Positions 23,241 to 35,317 of a stretch of DNA of 64,000 bases are shown in pieces. Made by a program: the position numbers and the translations under genes. The DNA is from Typha latifolia. Lineage: Eukaryota; Streptophyta; Magnoliopsida; Poales; Typhaceae. The notes beneath the pieces are model-generated. The model was not told the origin of the DNA. It made no database searches and worked only from the letters and a program-made list of their open reading frames with translations. Each line of letters begins with the position of its first letter. The first letter of the stretch is position 1. Where the stretch lies: assembly GCA_019914945.1 (NCBI GenBank), contig CM034103.1, positions 15,714,785-15,778,784 of the forward strand, given 5' to 3'.

Positions 23241-24714
23241 GCTTATTTATTTACTAAAATTGTGAGTTATATTTCGTCCATTTTAGAATAATACTTTGTA
23301 CTTTTAAATCATCGAAATCTCACTATTTTAAAATAACTTTCGTTATCATATATCAGTAGTTTTGGATTTGTTGATCACGTGAAAAATTCTTTGTTTGGAT
23401 GCTATTTAAATCTTTACAAGCCTTTATTTGATTCTGTTTAGTTGAAAATTGGTGTTTTAGTTTGTCTTGAAACAGTTTTGGAGACTTAATTTGATTTTAT
23501 AATTAAGTAAATCTAACTTTTGGATTAAATTATATCTATCTACTTAACAGAGGTGTTTTTAGGAAATAAAGAATTTTATTTACAATAAAAAGACTTAGTT
23601 TGTATTTTGTAATATAATCAAAATAAACTATTAGACCTTTCTTTGTGAGACATGTAGCGTGAAGTGTGCCGTAAGATTGGAAGGCTAGATCGTGCATCCA
23701 TTGATGATTATATTAATCATATCTAACCAATTAAAACAGAGTCCTCCATAACTACGTCGCAGTGTGAATCACGGTCTTCTCTTCTTCTTTTCCTTTATCT
23801 GAATCACGGTTCATCGAAAATCTAATCTACACTGCAGTTATGGTAAGGTAGTGGGAGAATTTGATTATATAAATTCTTTATAAAAAAAATAAAAAAAATA
23901 AAAATTGAAACCAGAGAGGGACACCAGCGTACTCACTCACACGCTTATCTATCGATTAGCTATAAAGCTGGAATTGGGTTACAATCAACGTCCACTCCTT
24001 TTCGTAGATCTGAGAGGTTTTTTACGAAAGCACAACAATCTTGAAAGTCAAACTGACACTCCAACTACTGCAAATAAATAAGAAAACACCCATCAACTTC
24101 CTAACAACTCCTCCGTCCTCCATCCTCCATCCTCCATCCTCCTTCCCCTAGTCAGGTCAATGCGGTGGCCACCCCGCTCGGCTCCCACTGCGGCCAGCAA
24201 AATTGACTCCTTCCCATGTGCGTAATTACTCTCTCTCACCAAGTTGGCATGCCACATCGCATCGAGTGCATTACGCCGCCAAGATGAGGGACAAATTTGG
24301 CCTCAAAAACCTAGTGGGATATGTAGACTTGATTAGTACTTTGGATTGCAATTTTTATTTTTCAAGGTAGAGCTTCTATTTTTGCTCAACGAGGGTATAG
24401 TGCTTCTAAGAGTTACACTATGAAGATAAATTGCTTAATTTTTTATTTTTATTTTTTTTATCATTGATGTCTCTATGGCACATGCAGCGGCATTGATGAT
24501 GGGATGATGCTTGCCACAACACATGATGGGTTAAAGCAATGATGTGTTGTTTCTGACTTCTATTGGAAATAGCTGAGAGAGGTTAACTTAATCCTGCACG
24601 TAAAGTATTCCTATTCCTATTCCTATTTATTGTAGCTGATTCCTGGTAAACGTAATTAAGATGAATCCAATTTGAAGTGTCTCAGCTAATTTTGGATAAA
24701 TTATAATCCTCTCA

Positions 24715-24747
24715 AAAAAAAAAAAATATATATATATATATATATAT
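24715..24747. repeat. A-run followed by (TA)n
   Basis: About a dozen A followed by about 11 TA units, upstream of the TauE/SafE-family gene. Confidence 0.9.
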
Positions 24748-25203
24748 GCAAAAAGAGTCCTAAATCCTAATCCATCATATGGGGGCAAATTCGTCTTTCG
24801 CTCGGGAGGCAAGCAGGTTTTCGTGGGCCCCACTGTATTATTACGATTCTGAATCTGGCGCTATTTACTTAAACATTCTTAAGCTCGTCTCGGTACCCGG
24901 CAGAAGCATCGCTTCCGACTCCGAAACAGGCACAGAACTCGGGTCCGCCCCGCGGTACGTATCGGACGGTCTCACGGTAGCGGCCTGTAAAATTCGGTGA
25001 TTACTCCCGTCACGTTGGCACCGATTTGACCGGGAAATCTCCTCCTCCTCCTCCCCCTGTTAACTCTCTCGTAGGGGTTTTTTTTTCTTTTTCTTTTTCT
25101 TTTCTTGGTGGGATTTAGTTTGCGGCGAAAGAGAGATCTCTTTGTAGTCTAGTTGTGCTTTATATCACCGGAAAGGGTTTCAGACGAGACCTTTAGAGCG
25201 AAA

Positions 25204-28200
25204 ATGGACGGGAAATGGTGTAGAAATTTGGCTTTCGTGACCGTTGTCGGGTTTGGGTTCCTCCTGGCCTCTTCTTTGGTGTCGGCAGAGCGAGGGCTTA
25301 AGATTGAAGGATTTGATTCCATTACCGACGGGAACACGACGGCAGCGAGTTACTTGTTGAAGGTTGTCAACTTCTTGTGGCAGAGTGATGGATCTTCCTA
25401 TGAACACGTTTGGCCGGTAAGTTTTTTACGATTTGGGTTTGCTTTTGTTCTTTTTTGGATTAAAATGAGTTCGGATTGAGTGTTTGGAATGCTGAAGTTG
25501 TTGTGTTTGATGATAGCCTATGGAATTCGGATGGCAAATTGTTTTGGGTACCATAATCGGATTCTGTGGAGCAGCTTTTGGCAGTGTTGGAGGCGTCGGT
25601 GGCGGAGGGATTTTTGTTCCCATGTTAACGTTGATCATCGGGTTTGATCCGAAATCATCCACAGCGATATCAAAATGTAAGTTTTTCTTTCTCTCGGTTT
25701 TGTTGTCTGCTACCAGATTAAAGATGTAGAAATAGTACATGCAAATTCCAAAACCCTTGAAATTTTATGAAGAATCACTCTCAGGAAATTAATCTAATGA
25801 TTGAAAAATTTAAGGACTGGACATGGTAAGAATTCTTAAGTAGGAACCCAAATGGAACAGAGATTAAATTTTCATTTAAATTATCATTGTGTACTACTGT
25901 TTGACTGGACGCCAAGTTCCAATAATATGTTGCCTGAATAATTCTTTGTAAATTTAGATTTCTTTTTCTCATGGGAACCACATTGTGGGGGATCAAGATC
26001 TTGTACTAGTTAGTTTATCTGGTTTGTATTAGTTAAGATTCTAATCAGAAGTCAAACATATTCATATGTATTTCTCCATACTGATATCTTGTTCTCTTTG
26101 GTCAGGTATGATCATGGGCGCGGCTGCCTCTACAGTCTACTACAATCTTAAGCTGAGGCATCCAACATTGGATATGCCTATTATCGATTATGACTTGGCT
26201 CTTCTGATCCAGCCCATGCTTATGCTTGGGATCAGTATTGGGGTTATTTTCAATGTTATATTTCCAGACTGGATGGTTACAGTTTTGCTAATCATTCTGT
26301 TCCTCGGTACTGATTTATCTTCAAGCATGATAATTATATCTCTCTCGCGTATGATGTTTGCATGGTTCATGTAATTTGATGAATTGTGTAGGCACATCGA
26401 CTAAGGCATTCATGAAGGGTGTTGAGACATGGAAGAAAGAGACAATAATTAAGAAGGTAATGTTCTTGAGATTTTGTCCCCCTCTTTTAACACTTGTATC
26501 TGCTTCAGTAATGTTTATTCACTTGTCTATCTTGTTTCATTCCAGGAGGCTGCCAGACATTTAGGGTCCAATGGTAAGCATGCAAAGAATCATCATTGCC
26601 CATTAATCTGTTCACAGAATGAAAAAAAAGTGGCTCTAATTTCTCATGTTTTTCAGGTGAGGGAAGTGAAGAAGTGGAATACAAACCACTTCCTACAGGT
26701 CCAAGCAATAGTGCTCAAAACAAGACCAAGATTATTGATCCAGAGGTAATACTGGTTGATAAAAAGAAATTGCCGTGTCACAAGGCTTGTAAAACTAAAT
26801 GAATGTACGTTGCAGGTCCCAATTCTTCAGAATGTCTATTGGAAGGAGCTTGGTCTTCTTGTCTTTGTATGGATGGCATTCCTTGTACTACAGGTTACAA
26901 AGGTGTGGTCTTCGTGTTGAAAAATTGTGTTATCTCTTTAGTCTCTTTTCCGAAATATCCAAAGATTACTGATATTCACCATACACATGCGCAGAACTAC
27001 ACATCAACATGTTCTACATTATACTGGGTCTTGAACTTGCTGCAGGTACTACATACTGTTATTTCCCTGTGATTGTGTTTAGAGAATAACCTGTGGCTAA
27101 TGTTTTCTGGATATTTCTTATTATTACTTTTGGATATAACTACTTATTAATGTGTTGATTTGCAGATTCCTGTATCTTTATCAGTGAGTTTGTATGAAGC
27201 AATAAGCTTGTACAAAGGAAGGAGAGTAATATCATCGAAGGGAAATGAAGGGACAGACTGGAAGGTCCATCAGCTATTTGTGTATTGTTTATTAGGTGTT
27301 GTTGCTGGTATTGTTGGTGGACTGCTTGGACTTGGTGGGGGTTTTATTATGGGTCCACTCTTCTTGGAACTTGGCATCCCTCCACAGGTATATTTTGGCT
27401 CTTATAGCACACATGCCTTCTATACATCATCGTCATACTTTATTGATATGGAATATAATCTTGTACTGATTGTGGAAGAAGTATGCTGGATTTTTTGTTG
27501 TCGGATATATAGATCATGACATAACTATACAGAGTCATGCATATATGTAGAAGATCATGACATAACTATACAGACTCATGCAGATGTAGAAGATCATGAC
27601 ATAACTGTACAGACACGTATTAAATCATGACATAACTATACAGACACATGAATTCAGTAGTAAAATTGTGTAGTGATAATCTCTTCACAGTTTAGTACAA
27701 AATTTTCATTGTCTGCGGAAATACTTTATTTACTTCCCGTCCTATTTGGTGATCGGTAAATGTCTGATAAAAAGGAAATGCTGCAGGTTTCAAGTGCTAC
27801 AGCCACATTTGCCATGACGTTCTCCTCATCCATGTCAGTCGTCGAGTACTACCTCCTAAGGCGTTTCCCTATGCCATATGGTACTATGAAACACGATTCT
27901 CTCTCTTTCTTTCCTTTAATTGTCTTTCTTTGTGGCTTTCAAATTGTTAGGGCTCGTTTAGTAAGTAAGTAATTAAGGTTTATATAGGAAATTTTTCTTA
28001 AAGAAATTTAGGTTTATATAGGAAATTTTAAATGTAGGAATTAAAAAAATGAAATTAAAGAATTCTATCTAAAAAGTTTCTTTTGGCTGATTTAAATTAG
28101 TGTTGATTACATTGGATTGATTTAAATTAGGGTTAATTATATTTTACCTTCACATACTTATACTTAAAATTATTTTATTGCTTTTTATTTAAAAAAATTA

Positions 28201-29049
28201 AATTAGTTCTTGTACTTATGACTAAAATAAAAATTAAATTTTTTGTTAAGTTTAACCGGGCACCATAGCTGTTTTATTCATTTGAGTATATTATCTCAAA
28301 ATTTCTATGTTTTTTAATAAATACAATAGAGATAATTTGATTATTTTGTCATCATTAAACTAAATTTAACGAAAACATTAGCAGTTTCACTTTAAAATAT
28401 AGGAAATAAAATAACTTTGAGCATAAGTACAGATTATTATAGTTTTAGAAGAAAGAGAAATTAGAAAAAGAATAGGAGGAGATGGTAAGTTGGATTGAAA
28501 AAAATTTCCACGAAACAAGACACCTAAAAATAGCCCAAAAATTTACTTACAACAGGCCCTTGTGTTGAAATTAACAGTAGTGCATCTCTAGGAAACAAAG
28601 AGTATAATTGACCACTTTATTGATAAAATGGTTAAATGAATCTTCTGGGCTAGTTTATTTGATGCTGTACAAGTTGTTACGCTGACTCCTCTTTTGGTTT
28701 GGCAGCAATCTACTTTGTTGCTGTGGCTACCGTTGCTGCCTTTGTTGGCCAACATGTTGTGCGTAAACTGATCATTCTGATGGGGAGAGCATCACTTATC
28801 ATCTTCATTCTGGCCTCTACAATTTTTGTCAGCGCAATTTCTTTAGGTACTTCTGTCTCCAGTTAAAAAAAATGGAATAGTCTTGATCATGAAACTTAGT
28901 TATTTCTCTGCTATTATCCATCTTTTCTAATGCAGACATAATACCTTTCATCTTATCGTGCAGGTGGAGTTGGTATCTCTAACATTGTCACCAAGATTGA
29001 GCACCAGGAGTACATGGGCTTTGAGAACCTCTGCAAATATAAAGTTTAG
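25204..29049 (+). CDS. TauE/SafE-family membrane transporter
   Basis: Twelve exons: 25204-25416, 25517-25676, 26106-26306, 26392-26456, 26546-26573, 26657-26745, 26816-26902, 26995-27045, 27166-27387, 27787-27880, 28706-28846, 28964-29049; 478 residues. The N-terminus ([20 protein letters not shown]) looks like a signal peptide or first membrane helix. Two TauE/SafE halves follow, each with a Gly-rich membrane motif: [20 protein letters not shown] in the first and [20 protein letters not shown] in the second. A cytosolic linker carries [10 protein letters not shown]. The last exon ends [13 protein letters not shown]. Bacterial members export sulfite or sulfoacetate; substrates of the plant proteins are largely unsettled, so transport of a small anion is inference. 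Intron 9 has a minisatellite and intron 10 a MITE-like insertion. Confidence 0.9.
27511..27650. repeat. Minisatellite in intron 9 of the TauE-family gene
   Basis: Four copies of a unit built on ATCATGACATAACTATACAG begin at 27511, 27552, 27591 and 27622, with spacings of 41, 39 and 31 bp. Confidence 0.88.
27950..28559. mobile_element. MITE-like insertion in intron 10 of the TauE-family gene
   Basis: The left end GGGCTCGTTTAGTAAGTAAG pairs with the reversed right end GGGCCTGTTGTAAGTAAATT, giving imperfect terminal inverted repeats about 610 bp apart. Flanking TTA on the left and TTG on the right would fit a decayed PIF/Harbinger TTA target duplication; an 8-bp duplication is not visible. The interior is AT-rich without coding potential. 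Superfamily is uncertain. Confidence 0.5.
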
Positions 29050-31134
29050 GACATAGGATCTTTACTTTTGCATAAAAGGCTGATGGAGTTTTGGCCCCTC
29101 AATTCTTCCTCTTGATATGTTAGCATCAAGAGCTCCTTTAGCTTTCTATACAGTCGTCTTGTGTAGGATTAAATTTTTATTTCTCATTGAAGATTTAAGC
29201 TATGATTTTGGATTCGAGTCCTGGGCAGAAGTGGCCTAATACCAACAGATTCAAGAGTCAACGGTTATTAGATTTCAATATGAAGAAATTATGAACTGCT
29301 ACAAGAAGAGCTTTAGCTGCTTATCTTTGTTAATCTTGACGATGTTATTCAGGAACTGGAACAAGAATTAAGTTCCAGCATGGCTTCTGTTATGCAACTA
29401 CTCGCAAAAAGCTTGGATATTCTTTTGAATCAAATTTTGATACGCAAATATGTGCGAGTTTTTTGTCTCCATCTGAGATAAAATTATTATGGTATACATT
29501 CTTGTGTTGAACCGATCTAGAGTCAATTTTTGATTGTTAGTATTACTATTGTATAAATTTTCTTGTTAGTAATAATAACTGGGTGGGAAAGAGACCTACA
29601 TTGCAAACACCGAGAAATGCGTACGTAAAAGATCAAATTATTGATTCAAAAAGACCCAAATCACTTAATCAGCTAATCAAAACGTTAGTCGCTGTGTTAA
29701 CTCGAGAAATTAATTATTGAAGATAATGATAAGGTCGTCAGTTAGGAGCGAAAGACATTCAAAGGTAATCATAATCTCATGTCGAGATTATCATTTGAAC
29801 TATGCAACTAATCATCACGCGACCTTGTGGATTCTCCAAATACCGAGTAAAAGATCCGGCAAAAAATTCTCGAAAGATAAGAAACGTTAAATAATCTCGC
29901 AATCGAAGAACAAGATGGAGGCCTCAGAAGGAAGGCAGTAGGGTTTGTAATCACAAGATGTCATATCAAAAATAAATTCCAGAGTGTTCATCACAGACCC
30001 CCATTCAAATAAAACCAAATAAAATAAACAAATAAACAAATAAAATTTTCACAAAAGCTCGGCCTCATAGAGAAGATTAGATTTATCCACACGAAATAAG
30101 TTCAGACATATGCTTGTCATTAATTTCTTTAATCATCGGCCAAGATGCTAAAAGAAAGAAAGAATAAGACTACATTTTGGGGATCTAGAAGAGAAGGGGG
30201 GATCGGACTCAGAATATGGGTGGTGATATATCAGGATGGTCGTCAAGGCGAATCGCCATTACGACGAACGAGACCTTTAAGATACATTCGTCACCGTCCT
30301 TATCCCCTTAGCGAATTGAGAAAGAGGAGAAACGCTTACCGCCATCGATAGCTCAAGGCAAGAAGAGGAGGAAGATGAGAAGTTATTGGTGACGGCGTCA
30401 TTGGCATCTACTTATAGAGGGCTTCCAAGAATTAGGGTTTTGGGGGGGGGGATTCCTGTGTGTTGCTTCTGAGGATCGCATCGTCGCCGTTGGCTCTTCT
30501 ATCAACGGATGGATTTAACATCTCATTGTCGCTTGCAGAATAATGGGACCGACTACGATTAAAGTAGGTGGGTTCCGGACACCTTGGTGGATAGTAACTA
30601 GTTAATCACTTTATAATTGGGTTTCCTTAGAATCTATAAATCTTTTAATAAATATATTTAAAATTATACATGACATTTTCGTACAAATCTACACAATTTT
30701 CGTATGCATCTCCACTCCACTTATATTCGAGTTATTCAGACTTTCTTAGAAGCATATTACACCAAAAGAATATACCCAGTATATCAGTCAAACAAATAAA
30801 GATTAGTAAACAAAGATCGTACTGACGTTGATGGACTCAGAATTTTGTAAAGCTAGGTTCATTGCCAGATAAATTCCAGATATTAATCACAGTGAACTGG
30901 TTAAGATAAAATCCGATACAAAGCAAAAGCAATACAAGCCAATCTTGATATGATGCTGAGTTATTTTAGCGGTCATTTTCATATAATATACATAGATTTG
31001 GTGGGTTAAAGATTTATATTACATGTCATCAGAATCCAACTACGGCCGTTGCAGAATTCAAAATTCTATAATCTCTTCAAGCAAAGGATGATGATGCTTC
31101 TTTCCCTGGGAGAGACGGTAAGCACTACTGCCTC
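29050..31134. other. Intergenic region with an orphan promoter-like segment
   Basis: The first few hundred bases are the 3' UTR of the TauE-family gene. The stretch 29570-30610 is less AT-rich and contains a minus-strand arrangement like a gene 5' end (listed separately). The 68-codon plus frame at 30145-30351 is basic and low complexity and I do not accept it as a gene. The rest is AT-rich with no feature seen. Confidence 0.5.
30339..30440 (-). pseudogene. Orphan gene 5' end (promoter, leader, first codons)
   Basis: Read on the minus strand: a telo-box-type AAACCCTAA (30440-30432), a TATAAG box (30417-30412), a C/T-rich leader with CTTCCTCCTCTTCTTGCC, then ATGGCG followed directly by GTAAGCG (donor at 30339). 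This is the usual look of a housekeeping gene with a very short first exon. I can find no convincing second exon between here and 29050. It may be a duplicated or transposon-carried 5' fragment, or a non-coding transcript. Function is unknown. Confidence 0.35.
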
Positions 31135-34100
31135 TCAACTTCGGCTAGCTCTAGTCCTCTCCTCGAGTATCGTGTGAGGTTCAATTGTCGAGAGAATTTG
31201 GGGCATTGACATGCCACCAGAGACCACAATCTCTGCACACGAGTAGAAAGATGTTAACTACCACTAATCTCTAATTATCCACATTATTCTCATCAAATGC
31301 CGCATTCTACTGGAAAAAAAGTAGAGAGGAAGAGCACTGGACTGAATGAAAAAAGTTGCAGATTACCTATCCCTTCACGTACTGAGAGATTAGGTCTGAT
31401 GACATCCCTCGAATTGACCATAAAGATATCACCAATGTAGAGATGGTTCGTTGGGACATAGACACAGTAAAGTTCCTCTTCACCAGAATAACCCTGCTAC
31501 GAATTAGTAACTGGTTGAATGTACGCAAGTAATAAAATATTTTTGCGTTATGACATCTATATATACAGTAGAGTATTCTGCAGTCCGGGCCATAATAAAA
31601 TTTCACGTATAATGTGCCATTTTATACCAAGTATACATGCACAAGCCAGATTCAATCATGTGACACATAAAGGTAAGAAACGTGAAAGCTAGAAAATATG
31701 TCAGACAAGGGTCATTATTATCCATGATATATTCTTTGACAAGTTGGCAATCATTCCCCGTGCAATTCATCTATGTTGTACAACCCTAATAAACTAATCA
31801 TTTTCATGCTTTAGGATGAAGTTATCATGTGACACCCAGTCCCTATCAGAGAGAAAGCAGTGACCAGCAGAAAATTGAAACCATGTAAAACTTTACAACA
31901 ACAGCGATGATCACGAGATTTTGTCTTAAGAACCTGAAGAACAACGGATGAAGTGATAAATCCAAATGCATATTCACCAACTCGAGGGTGCCTAATGATG
32001 GCCACTTCCTTGAAAGCTTGTGTGTTCTGATCTGTTAAGCGAATAATTAGTGACGCAATACTAAATGTATGAAAATAATCAAAGTGATGAAATTTACCAG
32101 GTGATATTGCAGCACTAATCTGCTTTGATGCATTATAGATATGGCGAACAAGTGGCATCCGCTTAATAATCCACTCTCCAAGGCTGAGAACAGATGCCCC
32201 AACCCACGATGACATGAACACTCCAATCATAAATATGAATGTAATTGAAGTTATAAAACCAAGCCCTGTGGAGGAAAAGGACCAGTGTAACTACCAAAAG
32301 AGTACCAAAACTTTGCTAAGTAGTAGCAAAACAATCATCTAGTATAGAATAAACAAGGAGCACTGCTTTTGCAGTTGATTTCCAATGATAACCTTTCTTC
32401 CTTTTCATAAGAATTTTAAAAAAAAATCCTAGCTTTATAAACAAAGAAAAATGTTCCAGTGCACAAAACTCTCACCTATGCAGGATCTATAAAGGGAAGA
32501 TATATGCAAGCCTACCCTCAGTTCTAAAGATGTTGCTTTCAAGACCTGAACCTTTTGTATGCAAAGGGTAAGCTCACACTAAGTGTGTCTTCTAAAGATC
32601 TCACCTATGCAGGATCTATAAAGGAAAGATATATGCAAGCCTACCCTCAGTTCTAAAGATATTGCTTTCAAGACCTGAACCTTTTGTATGCAAAGGGTAA
32701 GCACACACTAAATGTGTCTTCTAAAGATCGTTATGTATAAGTCAATAGTCAAGGTCATTATATAGACATGCAAGAAGCAAATGAAACAGATCAACATTCA
32801 GTGATACAGGAAGAGTAAATGAAACAAGAATATATTGGAAAGCATCTCAGATCCTTCATGTCAGATGCATAGGGATTTCAAAATTATGAACAAAATATTT
32901 CAAAAACCAAACTACTTCACATCCTGAGTAAATAAGAAAAATATAAAACTGCAAAATTAGTGGTAAGCTTAGTGAGGAACTACCAATGAACTATAGAAAC
33001 ATGTAGACAAAAAGGAAATATGAAATAAATAGGACAATAACACGGCAACAACAAAAATATGTTTTTCCTTATAAACATTCTAGACATCAACTTGCACATA
33101 TAGAAAAGACAACCTACCAAAAATGTTGATACCAAGTTGCGCATAGATTGGTGAAAAAAACCCATCAACAAAATGAATGAACCACCAGGTGATGTAGAAG
33201 GTGACCGCTATTGGGAAGAGGATGACGCTGCAATTTGTCCCCAAAAAGAGATGGATGAGACAACACTAATGATATCCAAAGAGAAGGATGACACTGCAAC
33301 TGGCAGTAAACTTATTCTTTTTATAAAATTATAACACTGAGATGACAATCAGTTAAAAAAACAACAGAAATGTGCAACTTCACGTATACAGGACACATGG
33401 TAACCTTTACTTTCCGCTAAAGAAAGCACACAAGCACCAGAGGAGAAGCCAATGATCATAGTTAAAAGAACATCTACTTGGACACAGACGTTCTACTAAA
33501 TGAACATAGCTATGTTCGTATTTATACCATATTAACTTATGTGATTATCGCCTAAAGATTGCATCTTCCTAGTGGACTACAACTAGAAAAGGGCTAGTTT
33601 CTTCAATGAACACCTTCTAGGGGATGCATCTACTATCTAGTCTTTTCAATTAATCTATCATCTATTAAAAAGAAGTGATACAACTGGTGATCTATTTTAC
33701 AAGTTAATTGTAATTTGTGTTTGAGAACACCTGCCCCTTCTCCAAAGGGTTCTCCCAAGCATTATCTGACCTTTACAATTGCATATTTCAACCATGATTA
33801 GAAATCTGAACCTGTTAAAACTTTCAAATTATAATATATAAATTCCTAGGTCAAGCTCTAATTGCCTTGTATCGAGAGAAACAATATTTGAATATAAATT
33901 TAGTTTCAGGTTTTTGCCATTCCATCAACATTTATTTATATTCATCACTTTGCACTCTTTTGGTAATTCCAAATTTTCAAATATATCCTTGGTTTTCCTT
34001 CTTTACTTTAACTAACATTCAGATAATAATGGGCATTTTGATTGAAGAGAGTCTCATAAAGGTAGTTTAAAAATAAAAAAAATTACTCAGCTATTGATTA

Positions 34101-35317
34101 TTGGGAAGGTCAAGGAAACATCAGCTATTTATCCTAAGACAGGAACAAAATCAGAAATATCAATGTGATCCAGAAAAATGTGACTGACTAGGTCAGGATG
34201 GGGTCAAATAACACAATATATTGAATAGTGATGTACTGTGCTAGCATTATATTACTGTAATCCATTTAAGAAAAGTTGCGTATGCTATACCACATGAAAG
34301 CTCAAAACATACAACGCAGTTTTAATGTTGCCAACCATTATAGTAATGAATAGATAAATAGAAGCAGCTCACCATCCTGTCATGAACTTTTTTGAAGCCC
34401 AACTTTGGACCACCTTATAAAATGCCTGCATGGCCAAAAAGAATAGCAATTCAACCGAAGGGGTCTATGAAAATATATTACTCCATAAAAATTGGTTGAT
34501 ATAGCATGTATTTTTCTAAAGTGAACAAATCCTTAATTTCATTGAAGTAATTTTGACATGCACCCTTCTTCCCTACCTATGACCACTGTAGTGCTAATGC
34601 AACAATCAATGGAATAGATGAAAAGATAAACATAAGATGTAATTTCAAAAAATTATGATTTTCTTTCTTTCTTCATTCTGTTAATAGATGCAGTTCCAAA
34701 ATCACAATTTCTTTTCTGCAATATTCCAATTCCATCGTAGGCTACCAAAGCAACCGAATGTGTTAATAGAGTAATGAGGAAAAGTGGAATCCACCATAAG
34801 CTGAAAACTAATCAAGCATTCGCAGTCTTCTAAGAAAATTGCAATCACATATCCCTTGTTGAAATATACAAGATCGAGCTATTATATCCGAAATCAAATA
34901 GCAACCCACAAAAGAATTACAACTATAAGGCTCTCAACAAAACCCTAGCGTTAGCAAACAAAGAGATTAAACCAAACTAACATATCTCATGTAGCAGGAG
35001 CAGGTAAGGCCTCTGATCAAGAAAAAAAAAAGAAGAAAAAGAATCAAGACCATAGCAATCCAAATTACTCCAAAATTATTCTGAATTAAAGAGATTACCA
35101 TAGTAGACGACATAATTTAGGGTTTGGGCGAGAGGGAGGAGTGAGGGAGGCTGACCTCTCTACCGGACGAGAGGTGGTGATGGGAGGAGGTGGAACCGGA
35201 GGCGGATGCCTTGGACTCGGAGTCCGCAGCAGCGTCGTCGCCAGCGACGGGGATGAGCAGCTCCCGATCTCTCTCTCTGCTTCCCATCGGACTCGTCGAC
35301 TTCTCTTCGCTCATCAT
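31135..35317 (-). CDS. COV/LCV-family (DUF502) membrane protein
   Basis: Seven exons on the minus strand: 35317-35156, 34425-34373, 33227-33118, 32265-32098, 32031-31934, 31493-31367, 31232-31135; 271 residues. The protein matches CONTINUOUS VASCULAR RING / LIKE-COV proteins closely: SWASKKFMTGC, ITWWFIHFVDGFFSPIYAQL, then GVFMSSWVGASVLSLGEWII, AFKEVAIIRHPRVGEYAFGF and YVPTNHLYIGD. Two membrane segments (about residues 75-95 and 110-132) flank a loop with GINIFG. COV1 affects vascular patterning in the Arabidopsis stem, and family members act in the secretory pathway at the Golgi. The N-terminal 54 residues are Ser/Asp-rich. The start has tandem ATGs (35317 and 35314). The exon 1 donor GTCAGC is weak but phase requires it. 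Confidence 0.92.
32471..32728. repeat. 129-bp tandem duplication in COV intron 3
   Basis: CTCACCTATGCAGGATCTAT starts at 32471 and again at 32600. The two 129-bp copies differ at only a few positions, so the duplication is recent. Confidence 0.95.

Larger units (their letters stand above)
21531..25203. other. Intergenic, AT-rich with microsatellites; 3' part is TauE promoter
   Basis: There is no supported gene. The region holds several (TA)n tracts (listed), a triplicated ATCCTCC motif at 24118-24142 and a triplicated TATTCC motif near 24610-24628. From about 24780 GC content rises and a C/T-rich leader (25035-25110) precedes the TauE/SafE-family gene at 25204. Confidence 0.55.

Noticed and set aside
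27511..27650. Regularly spaced repeats that might suggest a CRISPR-like array
   Set aside because: Spacing shrinks, the 'spacers' are related to each other, and it lies in a plant intron; it is a minisatellite.
29200..29245. tRNA-like GGATTCGAGTCC sequence
   Set aside because: It resembles a T-arm loop, but no D-arm, anticodon stem or acceptor stem can be formed with the sequence upstream.
30145..30351. 68-codon basic plus frame
   Set aside because: Arg/Lys-rich, no motif, and it overlaps a minus-strand promoter-like leader that explains the composition.
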